Source: Treponemataceae bacterium (GTDB taxonomy: Bacteria > Spirochaetota > Spirochaetia > Treponematales > Treponemataceae). From it: a DNA stretch of 50,926 nt. The stretch's first letter is position 1. Every line of letters begins with the position of its first letter. The stretch is taken from the NCBI GenBank assembly GCA_024680915.1, contig JAILBN010000056.1, positions 1-50,926 on the forward strand. The letters are read 5' to 3'. A program made the position numbers and the translations under genes. Shown here piece by piece: positions 9,498-17,733 of the stretch. The notes below the pieces were generated by a model. The model ran no database searches. It was given only the letters and a program-made list of their open reading frames with translations, and had not been told where the DNA came from.

Positions 9498-10220
9498 TCA
9501 CAGAACACCGAAGGCAGAGACAGGGAAATAAAGAAGCAAAGCTTTTCCACCTATCTTGCTCTTTTCTATAGAACCATATAAACGAGAATCCACGGAGGTT
9601 CCCCTGTCGTCGGCAAGAATAAAATACTCATCTTCGCCGAGCACGATCTCATCAAGCTGGGAAGGGATTCCTATATTGGCAGGACATTTACTATCCGTGG
9701 GATGCAGGACTTCATACATCTTAGGGGTAAGCTCGAATTCCGTAAGGAAGTGCTTTTCTCCCGCAGGCTTTATATAGACTACATAATCCTTCATGTATAT
9801 TGAGTCGCCAGGAATTCCGACTACTCTGCGCAAAGAAGGGTTTCCAGAAATCTTATTGTCAGGGACAAAAACCCGGTATTGCTGGAAAGTAAAAAAAGAT
9901 ACCAGAAAGTTCACTGCCTTCTTATAAAAAGGCAGGTCATCCTCTATAAGTGGATTTAAATATACGACAGACCCCCTTTCAAAAGTTCTGTCGAATATGG
10001 ATATATTCCAGGAAGAATAATTCGGGGCGACGAGGATAAATGAATTCTTAGGTAAACCAGGCTCCATAGCTTCCGACGTAATCCTGGTCGGAAAAACAAG
10101 GAATTTAAGGACAAGATTCATACATATGAAAATAAGCAGAACTATTCTGATAATAAACAATACTTTTTTGTGAAATTCTTTTCTTAAAGAAAAAGAGAAA
10201 TCATATGGATTATAGGCCAT
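9498..10220 (-). CDS. lepB: Signal peptidase I-like protein lacking both catalytic residues
   Basis: The frame is open to 10469, but smpB's 5' end occupies that part of the other strand. The protein makes sense from the ATG at 10220 (240 residues, starting MAYNPYDF). One N-terminal membrane segment (about residues 20-42) is followed by the S26 peptidase boxes: box B SEAMEPGL (49-56), box D RRVVGIPGD (131-139) and box E DDRGTSVDSR near the C-terminus. In active enzymes box B carries Ser immediately before the Met, and box D begins Lys-Arg. Here those positions are Ala51 (codon 10070-10068, GCT) and Arg131 (codon 9830-9828, CGC). The fold is therefore clear but the Ser-Lys dyad is absent, and peptidase activity is doubtful. 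The symbol marks homology only. It is divergent from smpB and leads hemW. Confidence 0.85.
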   Translation of the reverse strand: MAYNPYDFSFSLRKEFHKKVLFIIRIVLLIFICMNLVLKFLVFPTRITSEAMEPGLPKNSFILVAPNYSSWNISIFDRTFERGSVVYLNPLIEDDLPFYKKAVNFLVSFFTFQQYRVFVPDNKISGNPSLRRVVGIPGDSIYMKDYVVYIKPAGEKHFLTEFELTPKMYEVLHPTDSKCPANIGIPSQLDEIVLGEDEYFILADDRGTSVDSRLYGSIEKSKIGGKALLLYFPVSAFGVL

Positions 10221-10226
10221 GGTACA

Positions 10227-10255
10227 ACAATAGCATATAGACTTGCGGTTTTCAA
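10227..10255 (-). promoter_or_regulatory. Promoter of the LepB-like gene, predicting a leaderless transcript
   Basis: On the minus strand TTGAAA (10255-10250) and TATTGT (10232-10227) are 17 bases apart. Only six bases separate the -10 box from the ATG at 10220, so transcription should begin at or within the start codon. No Shine-Dalgarno sequence exists. It overlaps the divergent smpB promoter. Confidence 0.6.
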
Positions 10256-10271
10256 GTATTATGAATATAAT
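10243..10271 (+). promoter_or_regulatory. Promoter of smpB, predicting a very short or absent leader
   Basis: TTGCGG (10243-10248), a 17-base spacer and a perfect TATAAT (10266-10271) lie nine bases ahead of the ATG at 10281. The transcript should start about two or three bases before the start codon, and no ribosome-binding site is visible. Confidence 0.65.
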
Positions 10272-10280
10272 CCCTGCTAT

Positions 10281-10745
10281 ATGGCAGAAGGCACAAAACT
10301 TATAGCTCAGAATAAAAAGGCTTTTTTCAACTACCAGGTAGATGAGAAGTATGAATGCGGAATTGAACTTCAGGGAACCGAAGTAAAATCTGTGAAGGCA
10401 GGTAATATATCTTTCCCAGATGCATTCGCTGAGATAAAAGACAAAGAAGTATGGATGAAAGGATGTCACATCTCCGAATACTCATTCTCATCAATATTCA
10501 ATCACAATCCTGACAGGCCTAAAAAGCTTCTTCTTCATGCTGAGGAAATAAAAAGACTTTTCAGGAAGACAGAAGAAAAAGGCTATACATTAATTCCTCT
10601 GGATTTTCATCTGAAAAAAGGGCGGGTGAAGGTAACGCTCGGAGTCTGCAAAGGAAAGAAGATGTTCGACAAAAGGGCAGACATAAAGGAAAGGGACAAC
10701 AAGAGGGAGCTTCAGAGAGAATTCAGGAAACGACTCGACGGATAG
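10281..10745 (+). CDS. smpB: SsrA-binding protein SmpB
   Basis: SmpB binds tmRNA and the ribosome to rescue stalled translation. The 154-residue length, the LIAQNKKAFFNY start, the central ELQGTEVKSVKAG segment and the basic C-terminal tail (KKMFDKRADIKERD, RELQREFRKR) are diagnostic. The ATG at 10281 is the only sensible start; there is no Shine-Dalgarno sequence, in line with the promoter placed almost on the start codon. The last 23 bases overlap the convergent tsaC gene. The tmRNA gene itself was not found in this window. Confidence 0.96.
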   Translation: MAEGTKLIAQNKKAFFNYQVDEKYECGIELQGTEVKSVKAGNISFPDAFAEIKDKEVWMKGCHISEYSFSSIFNHNPDRPKKLLLHAEEIKRLFRKTEEKGYTLIPLDFHLKKGRVKVTLGVCKGKKMFDKRADIKERDNKRELQREFRKRLDG

Positions 10746-11313
10746 ATTCAGGAACAATTACAGAGCCCTGTCTTATTATCTCACATCCTCCCCTGCTTAC
10801 AGAAACGATGGTGGAAGGAAGAGCGTTCTTTTTATCACCATCATCTATTATCAGCTCAACATCATTACCGAACTCATACTCAATTTCTGCTATTTCTGAA
10901 AGGACCTTCTTTCCTGAGCGGTTTACACTTGTGGAATAAATGGGCGCCCCTACCCTGTGTATTATATCCCTCAGCCAAGAATCTCCAGGGCAACGGACTG
11001 CGACACTCCCTCCGGAGGAGGAACGCTTGTCATTAACGATTATTGTGAGAGCTCCAGGCCAAAGCGAAAAAAGCTCTTCCGGGACCTTGTCATCGGTTAT
11101 TCGGAAAATAAATTCAGGATCAGGAATCAACTGAATAAAAGGCTTGTAGGCTTCCCTTCCCTTTATCCGACGAATTATTCCGTCAGTGTCACCACTTCCT
11201 GTTATACCGGAAAAACCGTATACAGTATCGGTAGGGATAATAACTATTTTTTGATTTTTCAAGGCTTCAACAGTTGCCTCAGATGAGATTGCTTCAGACT
11301 TGAGGTATTTCAT
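10723..11313 (-). CDS. tsaC: Threonylcarbamoyl-AMP synthase (TsaC/YrdC/Sua5 family)
   Basis: TsaC makes threonylcarbamoyl-AMP from threonine, bicarbonate and ATP, the first step to the t6A modification of ANN-decoding tRNAs. The 196-residue protein has the family's IIPTDTVYGFSG segment near residue 27, then KGREAYKPF, LWPGALTIIV, VAVRCPGD and APIYSTSVNRSG. This is the short single-domain form without the Sua5 C-terminal domain. The start codon overlaps the end of the ftsB-like gene by 20 bases, implying translational coupling. Its own end overlaps smpB by 23 bases on the other strand. Confidence 0.92.
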   Translation of the reverse strand: MKYLKSEAISSEATVEALKNQKIVIIPTDTVYGFSGITGSGDTDGIIRRIKGREAYKPFIQLIPDPEFIFRITDDKVPEELFSLWPGALTIIVNDKRSSSGGSVAVRCPGDSWLRDIIHRVGAPIYSTSVNRSGKKVLSEIAEIEYEFGNDVELIIDDGDKKNALPSTIVSVSRGGCEIIRQGSVIVPESIRRVVS

Positions 11314-11809
11314 CGACTACTTCCACAGGCAGGGTAATCTCATCGTTCCCGTTCACGAGAACCGCATGAGGAGCTTTTTTCCTTTCAGCCCTGAAGGAGA
11401 AAAGGAGCATGAATATCATGGAGACACAAAAAGCTATCAAACCAGCAATTTTACATATGTACTCAGGAACAAAAGTTATCTCTTGTATTTTCACCACCGT
11501 TCCTGTGTCATATACATTGTGCTCAGCTACCCCTATGCCTGTGATCTTGATGATCCTCTCGCCATCATAGGAGAAGCCAAGACTACGGGCATAAGATTCT
11601 ATTATGGAACGATCTGTTTTCAAGGCATCATATTCAGACTGGAGCTGTTCATTAACTTTCATAAGTGATGAGACATTTGCTGTCAGCCTTAACTTCTGCT
11701 CATAAAGCTGATTATATGCATAAAAACCATTTCGTCCTGCGATAATTGAAAGCAATATATATATAAATGTGCCGATGCACACAGAAATCATAAACTTTAT
11801 ACGTGTCAT
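11294..11809 (-). CDS. FtsB/DivIC-like membrane protein with coiled coil
   Basis: From the ATG at 11809 (protein beginning MTRIKFMISV, 171 residues) there is a membrane segment at about residues 7-23, then a short coiled-coil stretch (QLYEQKLRLTANVSSLMKVN, about 31-50), then an ARSLGFSYDGERIIKI segment. The order short N-tail, membrane helix, heptad repeat and RSLGF-type motif is that of septum-formation initiator proteins (FtsB/DivIC). Unusually, a second membrane segment lies near residues 117-137, followed by a charged tail, so it is an atypical member. The frame is open to 11890, but no ribosome site marks an earlier start. The 282 bases upstream, to the giant gene, are AT-rich with no further gene. 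Confidence 0.6.
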   Translation of the reverse strand: MTRIKFMISVCIGTFIYILLSIIAGRNGFYAYNQLYEQKLRLTANVSSLMKVNEQLQSEYDALKTDRSIIESYARSLGFSYDGERIIKITGIGVAEHNVYDTGTVVKIQEITFVPEYICKIAGLIAFCVSMIFMLLFSFRAERKKAPHAVLVNGNDEITLPVEVVDEIPQV

Positions 11810-12043
11810 AATCTGTTTTTCGGCATTGAGACACTTTTTTTTTAACATAATCTTTGAAGATTTACACAAGGAAAAAAACAAGCTCAACAACTAAAAAAAA
11901 GCACATTAATGAAATTGCATTTTATTGCCGATAAAAATACGGGGGTCTTGTATCCTTTTCATAAGAATGATCAGTTTGAAAAGTTTGTTTTTTTTAACTG
12001 ATTTTATTTTTACAAAAACCAAAGTAAAATGGTTTTTGAACCC

Positions 12044-12066
12044 TGAATCAAGAAGTTTTTGATTCA
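12044..12066. promoter_or_regulatory. Perfect 8-bp hairpin in the leader of the acidic-protein operon
   Basis: TGAATCAA (12044-12051) and TTGATTCA (12059-12066) form a perfect inverted repeat around a 7-base loop. It ends 17 bases before the GGAG ribosome site of the gene starting at 12092. It has no T run after it and does not look like a terminator; an operator or a translation-control hairpin are both possible. Confidence 0.45.
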
Positions 12067-12091
12067 AGATCAGTTATGCCTTGGAGCAGCT

Positions 12092-15000
12092 ATGTCATTA
12101 GAACTTGATAATATCAATGAACAGAATGAAGAAAAAAAGACACAAGAATTAGAGCAATTTGGAGTCTGGATAAAAAAGACAGCTTCTGAAAGCTCCGGTG
12201 GAAAGGCTGACAACTCCGAAGACATTAGTAAGCCGGATTTTTCTTCTGACTTCGATGACCCATTCAGCATTCCATCCTCTATATCCTCTGCAGACGGTTT
12301 TGAAAGTGCTTCTTTTTCTGATCTCTCAGATTTTAATATACCAGAAGACCCTCTTATCGATAATGAAGCGGACAAGCAGATTGAGGAAGAATGGACTTTT
12401 GACACTTCAGATTTAGACATTCCTGATATACCAGAATTAAATGAAGAAGAAACGAATGTAGAAGAAGAGGATCTACCTATATCAGCTGCAGAAGCTCCTC
12501 TTCCCCAAGATCAAGCAGCTCATGAAGAGCCAGAAAAAACTAATGACTCAATAGATGAAACCAGGGCAGAAGATACAATATCCGAAGAAGAAGCCAAAGA
12601 AATTCCTCCAGAGGAAAACATCAATAAGCCTCTATCAGAAACGGATGTTCCGGATATAACGAAAGAAGAGAGGATACAGGATCCCTTCAGCAACGATTTT
12701 ATTCCGTCTGCAGCTACCAACGTTCTGGATATTTCAGATTTGTCCGACTTCGATTTTGGGGATGACAGTTCCTTCCCTGTTCCAGACAGTATAACAGGTC
12801 AATCTTATATAGAAGGATTAGAGGAAAAAACACCAAGGACTGATTCGGAAGAAATAAAGGATATTAACCAGAATACTGATTTTTCAGATTCAGTCTTAAA
12901 TACAGAGGAAGAGGGCTCAATAAAAAGAACTGAGGAAGATAGTAAAGCTGAGGAAGATAATTTAATAGAAGATATATCCATGGATTCATTCATTGATGAA
13001 GCTGCAGAAGCAGAAGTGACTGATGAAAATGAAACTGTAGATACAGCTGCAGAAGATCCACCGGTAAAGGTAGAAACCGAGAAAAAAGAGATATTGTCAG
13101 GATATGAGGAGGTTTCCTTAGCAGATCTTTCAGCTGGAATAGAGCTACCCCTTGTGAAAGAGGAAAAGGTCATTACTCCTCAACCATCTCTTGATCAAAA
13201 TTCCTTTGATATGCAGGAAGAGCCTGGCGAAGAATTATTCGGTGATATACAATTCGAGGATATAACATCATCTATTCCTATAGAAAAACCTGTAGTACCG
13301 AAGGCAGAAGAAATAGATGAAGTCGCTGAAGCTATATTCAACAATGAGACAGAGGAAATTGACATAGATTCATTCCTGAATGACTCTCCTCCTCCAAAAA
13401 TGGGAGGAACAGAGGAAATAAGCCTTGAAGATTTTATGTCGGACTCCGACTTTTCGGATGTCTCAGAATTCCAGGATTTTATATCATCTACGACCACGGA
13501 AAAGAGTGATATTCTTGATGATCCGCCGATAGAAATGTCTCTTTCTTTCGATGATTCTTTTGTTCTCGAAACAGAATCAAAGGCAGAAGATGATATAGAA
13601 ACAGACATTCCGATTACAGAAGATTTCATATCTGACATCGTGACTACAAGTGAAGAGGGCTTCGATAATTTCGATGATATTTTTGAGAATATTACGGATA
13701 TGAATGCTCCACAGGAGCCAGAGCCACAGGTAGAAGAAAAGCATGACACATCTGTTACCTATGATGAGGTCTCCGAATTCGATGACCTCTTGAGTTCTTT
13801 TGAGGATTCAGCTGTATCGACAGAAATTCCAGTAGTTACACAGCCTTCAAAAACAAATAAAAAGGTTGACTTTGATATTCAAGTCAACCTCGATGAGTCT
13901 GAGATAAAACAGGAAGTCATTGAGACTCCGTCCGACTCTGAAGAAGATATTGCTGTATCCTTATATACAGACTCTGAATATAAGAAAACGGCTATCTCCA
14001 GTGGATCTGTTTCATCTCAAGCATCATCATTCTCAATGGCAGACATAGACGATAGTATATCTTTTGTAGACGAAACCACTGATAGTCCGGCCTCATCTCT
14101 TATTGACGATTTATCTTTTGCCGGTATAGAAGTTGTTGACATAACTGAAAATCCCACTGGCAGCATTGAAACCAAAGAAACAAAAGAGGAAGCTACTTCA
14201 GAAAATGATGCGGATGTGATTGCGGATGAAGAAAGAAAAACAAAGAAGGAAACAGAGGAAGCTTCTGACACAATAATAATTGAAGATGAAAAAGAAAGGG
14301 ACAAGGAAGCCTTAAATGATGATAATTTCTCTCCATCCTTTGATGATTCTAATTCCTTCGATTTTCCAGAAATAAATGATGAATTATTCGAGAAAGCAAT
14401 GTCTGTTGCTCTAGAGCCTGAAGACAGGCCAGACGAAACTATAGATATTCCAGAGGATGAACCATCTTCAGATATTTCTTTCGATGATCTACCTGATGTG
14501 GACGATCTTTTCGAATCATCAGATACACCTTCCACGGATAGCGATCTCCCCTCTTTGGATGATATACCTGTATATATAGAAGAAAACAATGCCATAGAAG
14601 AAAACAATAACGAGGAAGCTTCAGCAGGCTTGGCTGCTGGTTTACTTGGAGCAGGAATAGTTGGAGCTACAGAAGCGTTTAAAGAAAAAGAAGAAAGGCC
14701 TGTTGTTGAGAATTTTGATATTCCAAGCCTGGAAAATAGTGATCTATCTGAAAGTGATGACAGCTTCGATTTAACAGATATAGATATCCCTGTCAACGAT
14801 GATGACTTTAATTTCACTGAGGAAGAGCTGCAGGTAAACCTTGATGATACTGCAACCGAACCTGTCTCTGAAGCTATTCCAGAGCCTGCAAAAGATGAGA
14901 TAACAGAAGATTTCAACACAGAAGAACTTGTTTCAGAACCAGCAGCAGAAGAGATCGCACCTGAGCCAGCGAAAGAGGAAACATTACCAGAAGAGCTTGC

Positions 15001-17731
15001 TCCAGAGCCAGTTGCTGACGAAGCAAGGCCAGAAACTGCTGAAGATATAGCTTCTGACTTCGCCACTGAAGAAATTGCTCCAGATGCCTTTGAGACGCCG
15101 GCAGCTGATTTCAACATAGATGAAGCCAAGGACTTTGGAAAAGCTACCGAAGCTTCTGCCGAGGAAGAACCCTCGGCATTTTACGCAGAGAGCCTTGCCG
15201 AAGCTACTGTCGAGGATACTCCATCATCATTTGACGCAGATAGTCTTGCCGAAGCTACTGCCGAGGAAGAGTCCCCTGTTATCGATGAAGCAGCTTCCGA
15301 CTTTACAACAGCGGATTTTGACACCATAATTTCCGAGGACCCGACTGCAAATATTAAAGAGACTAGTGACGGAGCTCCTTCCATCACAGATTATTCTTCT
15401 ACCTTGGGCGAAGAAAGCATTGCTCCTGAAAGTGATGACAGCTTCGATTTAACAGATATAGAACTCCCTGTCAACGATGATGACTTTAATTTCACTGAGG
15501 AAGAGCTGCAGGTAAACCTTGATGATACTGCAACCGAGCCTGTCTCTGAAGCTATTCCTGAGCCTGAAAAAGATGAGATAACAGAAGATTTCAACCCAGA
15601 AGAACTTGTTTCAGAACCAGCAGCAGAAGAGATCGCATCTGAGCCAGCGGAAGAAGAAGCAATACCAGCAGAGCTTGCTCCAGAGCCAGTGGCTGAACAA
15701 GCAAGGCCAGAACCTGCTGAAGATATAGCTTCTGCCTTCGCCACTGAAGAAATTGCTCCAGATGCCTTTGAGACGCCGGCAGCTGATTTCAACATAGATG
15801 AAGCCAAGGACTTTGGAGAAGCTCCCGAAGCTTCTGCCGAGGAAACACCATCGGCATTTGACGCAGAGAGTCTTGCCGAAGCTTCTGCCGAGGAAGAGGA
15901 AGCAATACCAGCAGAGCTTGCCCCAGAGCCAGTTGCTGACGAAGCAAGGCCAGAACCTGCTGAAGATATAGCTTCTGCCTTCGCCACTGAAGAAATTGCT
16001 CCAGATGCCTTTGAGACGCCAGCAGCTGATTTCAACATAGATGAAGCCAAGGACTTTGGAGAAGCTCCCGAAGCTTCTGCCGAGGAAACACCATCGGCAT
16101 TTGACGCAGAGAGTCTTGCCGAAGCTTCTGCCGAGGAAGAGGAAGACAAGGATAACAAAACAATTACTGATTTGAATGAAGCATATCTAACAGAAAAAGT
16201 AGCTGATTCTGAATTTGAGGATATGTCTCCTTGTTGTAATTCCGAAACAGAACATACAGAGGAAGATATCAATCTTGTAATGAACGAAAAAGCTTACGAC
16301 GATATTGCCCCTGATAACTTAACCTCCTCTTTCGAGGAAAAGCCTGAAGAAGCTTCAATTACCGATTTTGAAGGAAACTCTATGCCCCAAGAAAGTTCTT
16401 TTGGCAATGAAAGTCCTGAGCAAGATGAAGAAGACAAGGTATCTCCGACAGCTATAGGAGCTGCAGCTATAGTAACAGCAACGACTGCAGGGGTGTTAGG
16501 AACTATACAAGAGGATAATTCAGAATCAAACGAATTAAATACAACAAATGAACTTGATGTTGTTGAAAATTGCATATATAATGATAAACAAGGTGGTATG
16601 GAGGTTATTTCTGACATGAATGATTTTGATATGAATGCTGATAACACAATAGACAACTCTACAGAGAATCCAGTTATAGACAAAATAGTCAAAGAATTAT
16701 CTTCTCTCAGAAATGAAATGGCTTCCATGAAGGCTGAGTTGGATATTCTTAAGAAAGCAGGCACTGAAAATGCTGCTGTACCGAATGATATAAAACTTCC
16801 GGAGACAGAAAGCAATGAATCCACAGGCTTTTTCAGTGGAGAAGAAGATGATGAGACTATCGCCTTGTCTGGAGACGAATTGAACAATATTCTTAACAGT
16901 GCTGACTTCACAGAAGAAACCGCAGAGCCTGTGCTGCAAGACGATCTTCTGACCTCTTCCGAGGAAATAAAAGAAGAGCCTGTCGCTTCAATACCAGAAG
17001 AGAATACAGCAACCGACAATACGGCTCAGGTTGAAGATGATTTAGCTTACGAGAACGGTGAAGGTCCTGATACATCGATTGATTTTGATGAAAATGTCAC
17101 AGAACCTGTTATTGACGATATTAATTTCGATATTGATAATGATGAACATCAAACAGAAGAGAATATTCCTGATGAAATTGATATTCCTTCAAATAATGAC
17201 TCTTTTGTAGTAGATGCATCATCTACAGATTTCCTTGATGACAAAGTTCCGACACTCGATGAAGCCTTATCATCCGATAAAGTTTCTTATCTAAATGAAG
17301 AATCATCTGATAATGTTTCCTTTGATGAAGCAAAGGATGAAAAATCAGAAGGCTTTGTTCCTATTACACAGGAAGAGTTGACTTCAACCTTCGATCATGC
17401 ATCAGCAAATGAAATCGAAGATACAGAAGAAGAAATAGATGATACTCCTGCAGAATCTGTTTTTGAAGGAGAGCAGTGGGAACAGGAATCCTTTGCTGAC
17501 CAAGAAAGCGATGAAATCCCAGAAGAGCTGCCGGAGGAAGAACCCCTTTCTTCTTCAGAAGCAGCCGCAGAGCCTTCTATGTCTGATGATCTCAAGAATG
17601 ATGTAAAATCTGTTCTTTCTTATATGGATCAGCTCCTGGAGAACTTACCGGAAGAGAAAATCGCTGAATTCGCAAGATCAGAGCATTTTGAAGTATACAA
17701 GAAACTTTTCACAGAGTTAGGACTTGCCTGA
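12092..17731 (+). CDS. Giant acidic repeat protein, scaffold-like, function unknown
   Basis: I do not recognise this 1879-residue protein. The ATG at 12092 is preferred over the one at 12059 because a GGAG lies six bases upstream. Most of the sequence is Glu/Asp/Ser/Ala/Pro-rich with hardly any Lys, Arg or Cys, so it is probably disordered and strongly negative. Short motifs recur (FDIPSL-, SLEDF-, SFDDLPDVDDLF-like), with long Ala-Glu-Pro repeats between about residues 887 and 1350. Two Gly/Ala-rich hydrophobic stretches lie at about 843-863 and 1452-1473. A coiled coil (IDKIVKELSSLRNEMASMKA and onward) lies at about 1529-1557. The last 45 residues look folded and amphipathic. No signal peptide is seen. 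It heads an operon with four genes spaced 0-7 bases apart, including two DUF115 proteins. Role by inference only: an intracellular scaffold. Confidence 0.8.
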   Translation: MSLELDNINEQNEEKKTQELEQFGVWIKKTASESSGGKADNSEDISKPDFSSDFDDPFSIPSSISSADGFESASFSDLSDFNIPEDPLIDNEADKQIEEEWTFDTSDLDIPDIPELNEEETNVEEEDLPISAAEAPLPQDQAAHEEPEKTNDSIDETRAEDTISEEEAKEIPPEENINKPLSETDVPDITKEERIQDPFSNDFIPSAATNVLDISDLSDFDFGDDSSFPVPDSITGQSYIEGLEEKTPRTDSEEIKDINQNTDFSDSVLNTEEEGSIKRTEEDSKAEEDNLIEDISMDSFIDEAAEAEVTDENETVDTAAEDPPVKVETEKKEILSGYEEVSLADLSAGIELPLVKEEKVITPQPSLDQNSFDMQEEPGEELFGDIQFEDITSSIPIEKPVVPKAEEIDEVAEAIFNNETEEIDIDSFLNDSPPPKMGGTEEISLEDFMSDSDFSDVSEFQDFISSTTTEKSDILDDPPIEMSLSFDDSFVLETESKAEDDIETDIPITEDFISDIVTTSEEGFDNFDDIFENITDMNAPQEPEPQVEEKHDTSVTYDEVSEFDDLLSSFEDSAVSTEIPVVTQPSKTNKKVDFDIQVNLDESEIKQEVIETPSDSEEDIAVSLYTDSEYKKTAISSGSVSSQASSFSMADIDDSISFVDETTDSPASSLIDDLSFAGIEVVDITENPTGSIETKETKEEATSENDADVIADEERKTKKETEEASDTIIIEDEKERDKEALNDDNFSPSFDDSNSFDFPEINDELFEKAMSVALEPEDRPDETIDIPEDEPSSDISFDDLPDVDDLFESSDTPSTDSDLPSLDDIPVYIEENNAIEENNNEEASAGLAAGLLGAGIVGATEAFKEKEERPVVENFDIPSLENSDLSESDDSFDLTDIDIPVNDDDFNFTEEELQVNLDDTATEPVSEAIPEPAKDEITEDFNTEELVSEPAAEEIAPEPAKEETLPEELAPEPVADEARPETAEDIASDFATEEIAPDAFETPAADFNIDEAKDFGKATEASAEEEPSAFYAESLAEATVEDTPSSFDADSLAEATAEEESPVIDEAASDFTTADFDTIISEDPTANIKETSDGAPSITDYSSTLGEESIAPESDDSFDLTDIELPVNDDDFNFTEEELQVNLDDTATEPVSEAIPEPEKDEITEDFNPEELVSEPAAEEIASEPAEEEAIPAELAPEPVAEQARPEPAEDIASAFATEEIAPDAFETPAADFNIDEAKDFGEAPEASAEETPSAFDAESLAEASAEEEEAIPAELAPEPVADEARPEPAEDIASAFATEEIAPDAFETPAADFNIDEAKDFGEAPEASAEETPSAFDAESLAEASAEEEEDKDNKTITDLNEAYLTEKVADSEFEDMSPCCNSETEHTEEDINLVMNEKAYDDIAPDNLTSSFEEKPEEASITDFEGNSMPQESSFGNESPEQDEEDKVSPTAIGAAAIVTATTAGVLGTIQEDNSESNELNTTNELDVVENCIYNDKQGGMEVISDMNDFDMNADNTIDNSTENPVIDKIVKELSSLRNEMASMKAELDILKKAGTENAAVPNDIKLPETESNESTGFFSGEEDDETIALSGDELNNILNSADFTEETAEPVLQDDLLTSSEEIKEEPVASIPEENTATDNTAQVEDDLAYENGEGPDTSIDFDENVTEPVIDDINFDIDNDEHQTEENIPDEIDIPSNNDSFVVDASSTDFLDDKVPTLDEALSSDKVSYLNEESSDNVSFDEAKDEKSEGFVPITQEELTSTFDHASANEIEDTEEEIDDTPAESVFEGEQWEQESFADQESDEIPEELPEEEPLSSSEAAAEPSMSDDLKNDVKSVLSYMDQLLENLPEEKIAEFARSEHFEVYKKLFTELGLA
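14750..15893 (+). repeat. Long direct repeat inside the acidic-protein gene (678-base offset)
   Basis: The sequence from 14750 to about 15210 recurs from 15428 to about 15890 with only scattered substitutions. The copies are in frame, offset by 678 bases (226 codons). A non-repeated Ala/Asp-rich stretch separates them. Confidence 0.85.
15656..16141 (+). repeat. Tandem duplication of 243 bases (81 codons) in the acidic-protein gene
   Basis: Unit 1 (15656-15898) and unit 2 (15899-16141) are adjacent, in frame and almost identical. The few visible differences include GTGGCTGAACAA versus GTTGCTGACGAA near the start of the unit. Such near-identity implies recent duplication and makes copy-number change by recombination or slippage likely. 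Confidence 0.92.
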
Positions 17732-17733
17732 AA

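Noticed and set aside
10746-12091. A tmRNA gene close to smpB
   Set aside because: No tRNA-like ends, tag ORF or CCA-type 3' end could be seen here or in any other gap.
14017-15129. Long Ser/Ala-rich open frames on the minus strand inside the acidic gene (also 15391-16272 and 16294-17019)
   Set aside because: They are reverse reads of GAA/GCT/GAT-rich repeats, have low-complexity products and no ribosome sites; they are shadows.
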